A stretch of 64,000 bases of DNA. It comes from Acanthococcus lagerstroemiae. Its lineage: Eukaryota > Arthropoda > Insecta > Hemiptera > Eriococcidae. Below are positions 45,482-57,747 of this stretch, piece after piece (position 1 is the stretch's first letter; the number at the start of each line of letters is the position of its first letter). Both the position numbers and the translations under genes were made by a program. The notes below the pieces were generated by a model. It saw nothing but the letters and a program-made list of their open reading frames with translations. It made no database searches and was not told the DNA's origin. The DNA is taken from assembly GCA_031841125.1 (NCBI GenBank), contig CM063109.1, positions 6,548,321 through 6,612,320 on the forward strand. Reading direction: 5' to 3'.

Positions 45482-48349
45482 AGAAAAATTAAGGTAACTG
45501 CAGTTACAAATCCTCTGACCATGGGAGAAGAACCATTTTGGGACCCGATAACTTCATCTTTGTATTTTGTGGATATTGAGGAGTCGATGGTGCACCGATA
45601 TTCCCCATTAGATCAGCAGCATTACTGCGCCGTAGTTGGTAAGTTACACTATCCAAAAGGCATGAAAATTTGCTAAATGAAAACTAATCACAGTAGTGTT
45701 TCTCGTCTTTTGTATGGCAATGTAAGAAATTTGATAATCGTGTAAATAATGTACGTTCCTAACCGTGAGTCATTCTGCTAAATTAATATAAGTACCTGTA
45801 CCTAATTCTGTTGGTAGGGAATAAAACTGTAGGCGCTATCATACCTATAAAGGACCAGCCCGGAATGTTTTTCATAAATTATGGAGACGAAATCGCGCTG
45901 TTAATATGGGATGGATATAGCAAGAGAACCACTCTGTCAATTTTATACAAACCAGACCCAAACCATCCGTATCCTAAATATTTCTTGAATGACGCTAAAG
46001 TTAGTCCCAACCATGGACTAGTTTTCAATACCGACCCAAATCAATCGTCGCAAACTGAACTTCCTTTTAATCAGAGCACTACATTTGGAATTTTCAACGA
46101 TGAGAACGTGAAGATTTTACTGAAAAATCAACAGTTTGCTAATGGGTTAGGATGGACCAAAAATGGAAGCTATTTTTTCCGCTCGGATTCTAAACTATTA
46201 TTGACTTATAAATCTGTTTTCAATCAAACTTCGAATACCCTGGGTTAGTCAAAAGCAAATAATTTCTTTATTGACAAGAGTGATTCACGAAGAGAAAAAA
46301 TTTGTTTAATCTATCAAAATGAATATATTTCTCAGGAAAAACATCCGTAATTGTTGATTACGCCAAACTAGGATTACCAGGACATCCGGATTCACTGACT
46401 ACAGACACAAAAGATAATGTATGGTTGGCTAGTAATGGTGGTAGTGAGGTAAGAAAATTATAGGTACTCAAAATTATAAGCTAAATATTTCGTACATGGG
46501 TGCACAAACAAGCGTCAAACGTCTACATTTCTTAGAAGTCGATCGTTGAAGGAAATTAGTTTTCATGTTTTTAAGAAGAACAGTTCTCAATACCTACTGA
46601 ACTGAGGAGCCATATTCCAAAACGGCCTGTGTACATTTTCTTTGAAAATCGTTTTATAGCATCATCTACTGGAAGATATATGTACACCATTCCGACATTG
46701 TTAACCTACCTATATTCAGGTTAGTGTTCGACTAGGCAACCTAAGTATCACTGGTGCCACATATATGGTATACACAAGAGTACATTATTTCACATCTTCC
46801 TGTAAAGTTTTGAAAAGTAGACAGATGGCCATAGAGGCCATTTTGGAATATCGCTCCTCAGTTATATTAACGAATTTATTGTTTTTGCAACATTCCTTCG
46901 ACTAAAAAATTTACATGGTTTTGTTTTGACAAGGTCGAGTATAGTTTTCACGATCAGGTAATTGGAATCCTTAAGTTGGTCCTAGCTGGGATTTCAATTT
47001 GTCTGTATTTAGTTCCTTTATGAATGAAAAAGTTTTCTATACGTATCCAAAAAAGGGCTAGAGCGTTTCACCAAATTTGGATTTTTAAATATTAAGAACA
47101 TACCTAACGAAGTATTGAAATAGGGTTTTTTCTTGAATCACCGTTTTCCAATGTCTAATCAGAGTGCTGATTTGGTTTCGATTGTGAACCATAAATTCTA
47201 AGTTCACGCATAAAATTTAAACAAGCATTAATTTCTATGGAATTTCAAACGAAATATTGAAAAATGTGTTCGCTGTGTCGCTGATTTCGAGAATATTTAA
47301 TCCGGGCCAAATTCAAATCCTTTTACCCATTCCAACAAAGAAATTTAAATTTTGAAATCCAAATAGAAAGTCAGATCAGAAACCTGATACAATTTACGAA
47401 ATCAGCGTGCCAAAAAAAAAAACAATTTTCAAAAGTTGTTCGATATTTTAAGAAATATAAATAAATAAAAGGAGAAAGTCAATTTTTCCCATTTTATGAG
47501 TGAACCCGATGCGCAAAATCCCACCAGTTACCCGAGTAACTAGAGAGGAACAAGGAGAATCCGAGGGTAACCGAGGTTAACAAATGGGTAACTTTTCCGA
47601 TGCGGATAACCAGAGGGTAACTAATTGCGTAGTATCCCGCCAGTTACCCGGGTAACTAAAGGGGAACAAGGGTAATCTGAGGGTAATCCAAGTAACGAAT
47701 GGGTAACTTTTCCGCGGGTAACTGGGTAACTAGAGGGTAACTAATTGCGCCTCGGGAAATAAAAGAGCCAGCTCAAAAATCTGATAAGATATTCCAAATC
47801 GGCGACCGAAAAACCTGTATTCCGACTATATATGTATTTTATTTGATATAAGTACGTTGATTAGAAAATTCAAAGTTGATGGAATATTTCAGCTTCCTCT
47901 TTGAGGAGAAAAACATATTTATTATTCACTCAAAAAGAAACTAAACATCACTAAATTAAGATTCTGCTTTTTGTCGCACCGTGATCTGATTTTGTCGGTC
48001 AAAAATAAAGATAGAGCTTATCTCGTTACACACATCCTGGAACCTATATTATTTCCCTATCATCTAATAGATTGTCCAAGTGAATCCTGGTAATGGGGAA
48101 ATACTATGCAGAATTGAGCTTCCAGCTGCCATAATAACGAATGTGGCTTTTGGACGGGGCAAAGATCCTAAAAGAGAAACTTTGGATGTTCTCTATGCTA
48201 CAAGTTTTAGTGGAGCAGATAAACCGGCAGATGGGCGGCTGCTTAGTATTGAAGGAACTGGCTCGTGCGGATATGCTGGAGAGAAAGTCCCTCTACAGAT
48301 TATTGATAATTTGAAGAATAGAAGTAAACAGAGAAAGAGTTGTTATTAA
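45482..48349 (+). CDS. SMP-30/regucalcin-like protein, paralogue 3
   Basis: Exons 45482-45638, 45818-46243, 46336-46448 and 48071-48349 (phases 1, 1, 0) encode 324 residues. An upstream exon carrying the ATG is expected (exon 1 enters in phase 0 with RKIKVTAV) and not identified. Motifs: GEEPFWDP (metal Glu), FANGLGWT (metal Asn), HPDSLTTD (metal Asp). The substrate motif reads YFLNDAKVSP: Asn kept, Arg replaced by Phe, Gly by Ala. Exon organisation, including the fused long exon 2, matches paralogue 2 and differs from paralogues 1 and 4, so 2 and 3 are a sister pair. It has a basic C-terminal extension (NRSKQRKSCY). The third intron contains a CTGAGGAGC MITE (46600-46863) and a GTTACCC element (47505-47756). 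Confidence 0.8.
46600..46863. mobile_element. CTGAGGAGCGATATTCC MITE, copy 2
   Basis: 264 bp. The left end AACTGAGGAGCCATATTCCA and the right end TGGAATATCGCTCCTCAGTT are inverted repeats extending about 28 bp. Lies in intron 3 of SMP-30 paralogue 3. Closest to the copies at 44849 and 51189. Confidence 0.85.
47505..47756. mobile_element. GTTACCC-iterated element, copy 6 (dimer, inverted)
   Basis: 252 bp, ends CCCGATGCGC / GCGCCTCGGG, flanked by AA on both sides. Same two-unit layout as the copies at 22924 and 43514. In intron 3 of SMP-30 paralogue 3. Confidence 0.85.
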
Positions 48350-50440
48350 TTAGTTTATTTTGGTCCAACCTGACATGCACAAATAGTGTCTACATTTAAA
48401 AATTATGGTGAAATTTCATTCAAGTATTTAGCATTATCAAGTAATACATTTTATCTTAATCTGTATGTGTGTATACATGTACGAATATATCTTTGCATAA
48501 CATACGTATGTTCCTCCATACCTAACACTAAAAACTACCTAACATTACATTAACAGAACATCCTCGATTTACAAAATTGGTGCGATAAAATCAAATTAGA
48601 AATAAATAAGAAGTACCAATAAATATTCTTAAAATTTCAACTAATGATAACACTGATATGTTAAGGGCAAGAACTGCGTCTCTACACTGTATGTGTAGCT
48701 AGTGTATGTGTAGTATGCTTGCGCCCCTGCCGCATAGGCAACCGTTTTAATGCGTTCGTTGTAGCGGGCTGCGTAAATCAAAGTGGTCGATTTTCGATCA
48801 TGTGTGCCATTTGAAGGTTTTTACGGCTGTTCAGCGGATCACGATGCCTAGCTGTCACATTCAATAATGGGACGATTCCAGTAACGAGCAATGCTGGCTG
48901 TTCATTTTTTACTTTTATTTTAACGTTTTAATTATCAGTCTCATAGTGTTTCAGTCACGAGGTATCGATAATCTGTCGTTTAAATTTATATGTATGTATA
49001 TAAAAATGAATGTATGTCTGTCTGTCCTTCATGCTTACTACACTATTCATCCAATCGCCATGAAACTGGGAAGTTGTTCAATACACTCCCGCGAAGGTTT
49101 CTGGAGAGGAAAAGGGCGGTAGTAGGGGGAGGGGGGATTGTCAACTTTTTAATCAGAGAAGAGTGAAAGAGATTATTATATTTTTAAGTGTATCTACACA
49201 CAAATAATATCGAATACAAACAAATATAAATTCATTAAAACAATGACACTTCAGTTTGTGGGTGACATAAGTAGATCGCAGTAACGAGCAACGAACCAAC
49301 TAGAGTAATAAAATTATAAACGAAAAAGTAATAGTAATACGTAGGAGACAGAATGAAACAATATTAGGCAATTTAAAACGTTGTTACAAACTGATATGTA
49401 ACAATTCATAAATTGTCATTGATCATCCCTATATGACTTAGTATGACTTATATATAAGCACAAATAGGCAATCTGGAGTTGGAGAGGCAGCTCATGGGAG
49501 GCTGCCGAGTATTCTTTGGTTTGTATAATTTATTTACTTTTTTTGTCGGGAGGGAGGGGGGGGAGGCTTTTATAAGATTTGTAAGCATGCTTTGACTCAT
49601 ATCTTAGAAGTCTTATTACAGAGGCTGCGCTTATTTCGAACGAAAGACTGTGTTTTGTGTAGAGATACAAGTATAGAATATGAATAAGCTCACAGCAAGT
49701 ATTATTTGTTTTGCATTTATGGGTACCTATAATCACGAATAGATCACGCAGAAACTCATATGGCCCTATCTACCTTATCCATACGTCAATAATTTATTAT
49801 CTTAGGTTCCACAAGCTTAATCTCAAGCATATTGTTATTCTACAAGCTTTTATAACGTGCTTCTTTTTAGCAAACTCGCATATTTCTGCTTTTAAAACTA
49901 ACAGTATAGTCTGGTACTGTATGGCTCTTATGTCTGAAGCTTAATAATACGAGTGACTTCGGAACAGATATCGATACAGAATTTTGTATAGAAAAACTGT
50001 TGGACAGTCGATATCATATTTCTTCCAGAAAAATATCTGGAATGGAAACATTCAATAACTCGATAATACGACATCAAAGTCTGTGTGGAAACGATGATGG
50101 CTTTTTTATTGGCGTCGGTGTAGTCTGCTAAGTCGACAAAAAATTTTTGGTTGCTGACACATTTTTCTGTACACAACTCATCGATATCGACTTTCTCATC
50201 GGCTCTTTTGAACAGCCAAAGTCGACAAAAAATCGATATGGCTGAGTTGATTTACCGTACATAATTCGATATCGGATTTATCGGTTTCAGACGAGCGAAA
50301 AACGACAAAAATTGACTCAATAATGATATCGGTTTCAACTCGACTTTTTAATCGACTTTGCCTGTCGAAATTCGATAAATTTGTCGTGTTGGAAAAGTGG
50401 CCGATTTTGAATATCGACGACTGTTTTTCACGGGATGATT
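48350..50440. other. no gene recognised
   Basis: Non-coding. ATGTATGTATATAAAAATGAATGTATGTCTGTCTGTCC (about 48990-49025) is a microsatellite-like repeat boundary. A G-rich run lies at 49548-49563. 49960-50400 is dense in TCGATATCG/GTCGACAAAAAAT phrases on both strands, possibly a worn inverted repeat. Confidence 0.45.
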
Positions 50441-50444
50441 CATT

Positions 50445-50523
50445 TGAGGAGTTATCTGTTAAAAGGGCCCCTGATGAATAGGAATCCTATTCGTCAGGGG
50501 CCTTTTTCAATAACTCCTCATTT
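50445..50523. repeat. 39-bp-arm hairpin
   Basis: Arms 50445-50483 and 50485-50520 fold back almost without a loop (centre GGAATCC), with few mismatches, the main one in CTGTTAAAA versus TTTTTCA. The arm core is GGGCCCCTGATGAATAGGA. The flanks share ATTT. A likely foldback MITE. Confidence 0.85.
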
Positions 50524-51188
50524 GTAGAACTTCTGGCAATAAATTTAGTCAACACACTTTTGAAGTTCAAGTCCTTACAAAGATATCGGACCTAAAACCC
50601 TGTCACCTTTTGAGGATGGGTAAACGGTATTTTGCGCACACGTCCTCACATTGAATTGTCTATTTACCAGTTTAATTACTAGGATTCATTCCACTAACTC
50701 GTTTCTCAAAGTCTCCATTGTACCTAGTAATACCACCTTCTCGGTGTATTTACATTCTTACAGATTACAAAAAAAATAACAACATCTGGTCATAAATACT
50801 TTGTAATCATCTTCATTTTACCATATTTACTGAAGTAAGGCTAATATATAATCAGTTGAGTAAGACTTGGGCATTAACATAACAATGAAGTTGAAAATTT
50901 GATGTAGTGTTGTTGATTTTCATTTCTTACATTCAATTCATCTGTTCATCTATACCTATTAAGAATAAAGGAATAAGCACAGTTATCAGTAACTTGGAAA
51001 TCATTACTGATTAACAATTCCAGTGATAATTGGACGAATTGATAGTCAGCAGAATCACAACGCGATTACCCCCCAAACAAAAGAAGAAACATTTTAAGAG
51101 TGGAAGATTTTTTAGCATTATTCTGATACTTTTATCCTTCCACTTCAATAAGTCCCTTCCCCCGCTCGGTCGGCTATTTGCTTTTAAA

Positions 51189-51448
51189 AACTAAGGAGCG
51201 ATATTTCAAAATGGCCTACCACTTTTTTCGAAACTCGTTTTATAGCCTCATTTGTTGGGAGATAAGGTATTATGCAGGTATGTACACATATTCATATAGG
51301 TTCGTGTTTTACTATAGGCAACTTATGTGGCACTGGTGGCACATATATATGGTATACACAAAAGTACCTCGTTATTTTATTCTCCTGCTAATAAAGCTTT
51401 GAAACGTGGACAGGGGCCGCGGCCGTTTTGGAATATTGCTCCTCAGTT
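51189..51448. mobile_element. CTGAGGAGCGATATTCC MITE, copy 3
   Basis: 260 bp, ends AACTAAGGAGCGATATTTCA / GAATATTGCTCCTCAGTT, with the same interior as the copies at 44849 and 46600. Confidence 0.8.
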
Positions 51449-52157
51449 GCATAAGTAATGCAACGATACTGGCACAAAACACACACGATTTATGAAATAA
51501 CTGTGTTTACTCCACACAACACAACACAACCCAACCAAACACAGTCATTAATATCGTTTTAAATTTGTGAACAATTATTGCATTCAAAACTAGACCACAC
51601 AGGGACAGTCAGCGACCCTTTATACATATGCTCTGGTATACCCCTTATCGCTCTTCGTTATCACTCTTTCATGCAGTTACTAGAATCTGGTCGATAGTTC
51701 TTCATTTCTCTTGAATACTGGGGAGCAGCATACGTCATAGCAGTAGAATATTTAGGTATGTCACCCATTGAGTTTTAAAATGCACCATGTTTATTTAAAT
51801 TGTTGATAGCGTTTTTGGTCCCCTTTTGTTTATTTTTACTGATTTTAACTTCTTCAGATCACAGGGCAAAAAACGAAAACACATGTAATCTGATCTCGTT
51901 AGAGCACTACATGCGCCTAATATATGATTGCAATTTATATCTTGCAAGTTCGTGAGACCGACGAGGAGACAGGCAAGATATTCTGAGGACAAGTATTTTT
52001 AATTAATTATTTTATAATTTAACCACATGGGATGGTGTACATAAGTACCTACATATTTCTAGTCAATATTTCTTAAAGGGTTTGATAATGCCGTAATCAA
52101 GTTTATTTTTATGCAGCATATTGTAGGGTGGAACTCAAATTTTTTAAACACAAAGTA

Positions 52158-52415
52158 ATTGAAGCGTGGTTTTCCAAAACGCAGTAAGTCATTTTCGTTC
52201 ATTTTTGATAAATCGAAAAAAACATTCCGGTTTTCGACTCGAAGCTCGTAGAGCCGTTGCGTTTTCCTTTCCAGCGCTCTGTAGTGGCCGGAAATGAAGG
52301 TAGGAAGAAACGAATTGCAACAGTCGATAGATTACAGCTTTTCCCGAGAGATGGCGTTGCTAACTCGAAAACGCTAAAAAATGACTTACTGCGTTTTGGA
52401 AAACCACGCTTCAAT
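52158..52415. mobile_element. mariner-type MITE, 38-bp inverted ends, TA duplication
   Basis: 258 bp. Ends ATTGAAGCGTGGTTTTCCAA..., about 38 bp and essentially perfect on both sides, flanked by TA (52156-52157 and 52416-52417). The perfect ends suggest recent insertion. Confidence 0.9.
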
Positions 52416-52417
52416 TA

Positions 52418-53715
52418 TAAGAAGTACTTTTACGTCATGAATAATTTATTAACCAATGATTAATAGGTATATTCATTTTTCTGATGTAGAATCTTGACTC
52501 TTGAACTCTCGCATTAGCAGGCGCTAACAGATAGATTGTAATTTTTACAAATATATACTTTGTACTCGCATTAAGTTCTTGAGATTAAATTTTTAAATTA
52601 GGTTAATACCCATTTATTCTGTTGAGGGAGGGAGAACTGTTAATTGGGAGATATCTTCCGTAATAATGATTATTATTATGAACGAACCGCAATGTCTTAT
52701 AATTACTTCCTCCAGATTTATAATTGAATTAACTATAATGAAGTCAGCATATCTAAATGATTATGTTCTTGGTTCCTATTCACTTACTCAGCTGATTTAT
52801 TGAATGAATCCGAAGAAAAACGAAGACATACTGCACAGACTTTGTTGGCAAATTTTTTGAGAAAATAGACTCATGTTGTTGCTCTACCTATAACGTACCT
52901 AAAACATCTTGAAAACTGGTGGACCATACTGCAAATCATAAAATCCAAAATGGAGGCTGCTACAAATTAGATATAACCAGCTATTGTCTCCTGGAAAATT
53001 GAAAAGTTTCGGTGATATATTCGTTGCTTGAAATCTGGTATTTGTAAAGCTTTCAAACGCAGTCTGCTGAAAATAAAAACTGGAACCTGTAATAATCTTT
53101 TTATAGCATCTCAAATGCAATCCCCTTGAAGTTCAAATTAGGTGCTCTATATAGCAACACTTGTAGTAAAATTTGGGATCTCCTTCGGAAATAGAGACCC
53201 TGTGACTATATGTAAGTACGTATGAAGTCAGGGAATAGACCCCACCAAGTGAATTTAATAAAAAAATTTCGGAGGTGTATTAACTAAGATGATCTCAGGA
53301 ACACGCGCATTGCACTGAACGTTAATTGATTAAAAATTATTTACTGAGTTAGCTTGTTGTAGGTGTATGAACTGAAAACGCGTTCTATTTATATAAAGCC
53401 GATAGTATTTACCAGTAGGTAGGTATTATACAGCTGTTCTCTTTCGACTTGTGAAATAAATCAATACAACGCCGAAAGTAAGTATTAAAAATTATAGGTT
53501 GCCGGACTCCCTTTTCTTAATTTAAAAAAACATGCATTAATAAACCATAACTGACTTCTGATAAAGTATAGATGATTTGACTCCCGTTATCTAATATCCG
53601 AAAACACTTAGCGAGTTTTATTAATTAATCCTTCTAACAATGTTGATTTTTACTGCAATAAAGATAATGCCATGGAACTAATCATTTTTTACGGTACTTC
53701 ATGGGCCAGTAAATT
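52418..53715. other. no gene recognised
   Basis: AT-rich intergenic sequence upstream of SMP-30 paralogue 4; no coding motif seen. Confidence 0.45.
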
Positions 53716-53725
53716 GAGAATTGAG

Positions 53726-53806
53726 TATAAAACGTTTCAAAGATAGATCGAACACACGTTTCAAGACACAAGAGTGCACTTCGCAGCTAGCTGATTCGAT
53801 TTCAAG
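53726..53806 (+). promoter_or_regulatory. putative promoter and 5' untranslated exon of SMP-30 paralogue 4
   Basis: TATAAAA at 53726-53732 would place transcription start near 53756-53760. The following non-coding exon ends at a strong donor TTCAAG|GTAAGT (53806). The next acceptor TTTCAAG (54011) opens the exon with the ATG at 54046. Predicted from signals only. Confidence 0.5.
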
Positions 53807-54045
53807 GTAAGTTCTTCCATAATTTACGCTGATATTTTTCTTTCACAGGTAGTTACGTTTAAATTCACTTTATAATTTGATTCATGAAGTAAGTAAGTAT
53901 AAAAACAACAAAGGTAACTACACAAGACTTTGTACAGTTTCATTTTCAGTTACCTAGGTATTTGTTTATTTATATTTATTTATTCATTATTATTTTTTCA
54001 TGTATTTCAAGTCTGGTATAATACCGTCACCATTACGTGTTGAAG

Positions 54046-57000
54046 ATGGCAGGCCGAAGGAATATAACTCCGGTTCCAGTTACCAAACCTCTTAAATTAG
54101 GAGAAGGACCACATTGGGATGAAGCCAAACAGTTATTATTCTTTGTGGATATGGACAATTCTCAAGTGCATAGCTATGATCCTGCGAGTAAAAAACATCA
54201 TTACGCGAAAGTTGATGGTAAAGTGAATGAATAAATCTATATCTTGATTCTTCAAGCATCAAACAAACTAAAAAAAAAAAAAAGAGAAAAATATTTGAAT
54301 TAAAGATTAAATAATAATCATTAACTACTTAGGTAAGTATATCCACAATCTTATGACATTCAATTTTGATATTTTTAATTGTATGCTTAATGCAACGAAA
54401 AATAGTAGCTGGATCTGTTCACACAGAAAATCATGTTCCTATTATTTAAAGATAAATTGAAAAAAGGAAAAAGGTACCATTCGAGCTACCTATTAGAACC
54501 TGAATTTCACGCACTTATTAAGTCTAATACTGGTGATGTCTTTTTTCATTACTTTTTATTTTTTCGCCCTCATCCACTCCTGTAGTGAAAATGCTAAACA
54601 AAAATACCGCCTGTAGGCCAAAAAATTAGGTAGCCAAAGTTTTTTGAGGGGGGGGAAAAAAAAGGGTGAAGTTTTACATACCTAGATGTCACTGTAAGTA
54701 AAAATATAATTTTCCTTTAAAACTTCTTTAAAACTTGGAAAAAATTATGATCCGATTCAAAAAGAAATTGTTGTTCTTAACACAATGAAATACTCAATAG
54801 GAAATTTTTAAAAGGGGTGTACGGGGCTCCAAAACGGGACGGTTGACGGTCAACTAATGAAATTATGTCTTTCACTCAGTGTTAATAAAAAAAGAAAATT
54901 CACGCTATAACCTATGCCTGTATGATTTTTAGGTTAGCTGAACCTATTTTTAAATTTTTCCTTTAGAAGCATCTCCACACTTGAAGAATCCACAGGAGGT
55001 TAACGCTTAAAAATTGGAGTTAACAGCTTTCTAAGGTTCAATTTTGAGGTCATTTTAGCTGTAATTTCTATTCAGAAAGTTGAACAGAGGGAGTCGGGAG
55101 TCAGTGGCGTAGCTAGAGGTTTCTCAAAGGGGGGCTCAATAAGGTTTTCAAGGGAGAAAAAGTCGAAAATTGCGGTATTTTTTAAAAATCGCCGATATTA
55201 TAGGACTATGTAAAAATATTGGGGGCACGTCCCCCCCCCCACACACACACACTACGCCACTGGAGGGAGTTACCACCTAAAATATTGACAGCTGAATAAT
55301 TATGTGGAAATCAGTAATATATAAAACATAGTTTCTTAAGCCGTTGAGTTCGTTTTTAGGGTCATTCCAACAGTAACTCCGATGCAAAAGGCTCCACACA
55401 GGAGGCTGCGGTCGAAAACACTTAAAAATATTACGATGCGGTGGTTCATTCAGTTTTGTGTTTCAATAATACGAAATTAACACTTAATTAAGCTCTCCTT
55501 GTGTTTAAGGTAATAAAGCAGTCACATTAATAATTCCAATTGAAAATAAGACGGACCAGTTTATAATAGGTTATGATGGAGATCTGGATATTATATCATG
55601 GGATGGTAAAAGCTCCCCATCACATGAACTGCGTAGAACACGATTCTTAACATTAGAATCAGATAAAGACGTTAGAATGAACGACGGTAAAGCAAGTCCA
55701 AGTGGCGTTCTATTTGCAGGCAGGTTTATTTATTCATAGACAACTATCCACTATTTCACATTTACCATGCGGTCGTTAAGATTCACTCGAGGTTTGAGTT
55801 TTATTTTAGGCTCGATGGCGAAAAAATTGGAAGATAAAACTGTTCCACCTGGAAGAGGAAATTTATTCATGGTGAAAAACGATAAACAATGGAAAAAGGT
55901 ATTTTCCAATATCGGAATATCAAACGGGCTCGCCTGGAATAGAGCTGAAACTGAGTTCTATTGGAACGATACATTACCCAGACAAGTCTACAAATTCGGA
56001 TACGATTCTAGCAGCTCTAATGTAACCGTCACTGGTAAATTTACACACACTGTTCATACTTATTCTCAGAATAATAATTACGCATGAGCACTGCCCCGAA
56101 CTCAGTACTTCATTTGTAAAGAAGAAAAAAAAAAAATCGTAGAGGAGGTTCTGTTTCATCAAGAAAGTCTGTTGCTTGCAGGGGCGCAACAACTTTATAC
56201 CTGTGAGTGGGTGCTCAGAGCATCAGAGCATGTCTTATGGATAACAAAAAAAAGAGTTTTAAATCAAAACGTTATCGTTTACTAGGGATGCCCATCATAA
56301 CTGAGCAGGTGCTGGTGCTCTGGCACCCTTGGACTCCCCGCTGTTGCGCCCTGGGTTGCTTGTTATAATTTGGTATTAGGTAAGCGATTGAGATTACCTT
56401 TTAGAATCGATGTTACGAAACTGCTTACTGTTACCACTGAATTATGAGAATTTTTTTGAAAATTTTTAAATTGAATTATCTGTATTTCAAAAATCGCCAA
56501 GCATTCATTTTTCTGCCCTTGTAAAAAGTAAGCCAGGCAAAATCACTAGCACAAATTGGAGAATTCGTGTGGTTACGAGAATCGGGCTCTGCCACCAGAT
56601 TACGTCGATTCATAAATTTTCTGGAAGGGTAGGTCATAGAACACTGTATTTATTGCTCCTTCAGAGGGTGTGATAGACAACAATAAATGCATATCTGTTG
56701 AAGTGGTGCGATGTATGTACCTGCCACAGGCTAATATTAGAGCGATATCACATGACTGGTGTACGCGTAGTGCTTTTGGATGAATTTAAGCGTCTGAAAT
56801 TCAGACATGTTTGCAGCTAAATAGTGGTGTACTACACCCAACCGTCCAGCTACATGAGTTAATTTTACAGGAGAGATGTCTGATTGCGTCATAGTTGATT
56901 ACGAAAAAGCCAACTTGAAAGGAAATCCAGACGGAATGACAATAGACACCGATGGATTCTTATGGATCGCATGCGTTGATGGCGGAGGCCAGGTACCTAA

Positions 57001-57747
57001 TAGAAAATTTTCTTGAACCTACAAATATTTAGATGCAGTATAAATGTGCGGGAAATAGAAAATAGTTTGTTATAGTTAAGTAATTTTTTCTTGAGAAATC
57101 ATCACATAGCGTAACACATAAAAATTTGTTATATTTCACTGAAAAAAAAACTGCTATAAAAAAAATTGGGCTTCAAAAGCAGCAGAATGCCATAAGCACA
57201 ACAAATTCTGTCAAAAAAACGTGCGATATTTATAGCCGCTATGAATTTTTCGACTACCACCACTGCATGTATTTCACACAATTCTGCATCAATAGTGATA
57301 TTGGTAGTGAAACTTTTGTGGCTATAGCAGCATTGCCACAACATTCTTTATGGGAAATCAGACGGCTGGTTGGCAAGTTCAACAATTTGTTGACAAAGTA
57401 ACTGATATTTATCCTTCTTTTCTCGTATTCACCGTTGTCTTCTTCTTCTCAATGTATACGAATTTGAATAGTGAATTCTTTATTTTAATTGCAACTGAAA
57501 TCATATACCGAATTTTCTGATTTCACTGCAACAGGTGATCAAAGTTGACCCACGTGATGGAAAAATTTTGTTGGTAATCCCATTTCCTAATGTATCTGAT
57601 GTATCTTCGGTCACATTTGGCGGCCCTAAATGTGAAGATCTTTACGTCACTACTATTCAGAAAGATGGAGAACCAGATTCAGGGCGTCTCTTTGTGATAA
57701 CTCATCTTGGAGCAAGAGGTTACCCGGGAACGCCAGTTAAATTATGA
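54046..57747 (+). CDS. regucalcin (SMP-30 family), paralogue 4, complete
   Basis: The only paralogue complete within the window: exons 54046-54217, 55510-55719, 55810-56034, 56871-56992 and 57535-57747, 313 residues, the usual family length. It has the full metal and substrate set: LGEGPHW (Glu), VRMNDGKASPSG (Arg, Asn), SNGLAW (Asn), PDGMTID (Asp), so lactonase or calcium-handling activity is expected. The start MAGRRNITPVPV has no signal peptide, consistent with a cytosolic protein. Phases 1, 1, 1, 0 match paralogue 1. The second intron only keeps the frame if the donor is GC (GCAG|GCAGGT at 55719/55720); a GT four bases on would shift the frame. AATAAA lies near 57847. Intron 1 holds a CAGTGGCGTAG MITE. 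Confidence 0.9.
55102..55262. mobile_element. hAT-type MITE, CAGTGGCGTAG ends
   Basis: 161 bp, ends CAGTGGCGTAG / CTACGCCACTG. The flanks share GGGAGT exactly (six of eight bases of an 8-bp duplication). Contains C and CA runs (55231-55250). In intron 1 of regucalcin paralogue 4. Confidence 0.85.
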
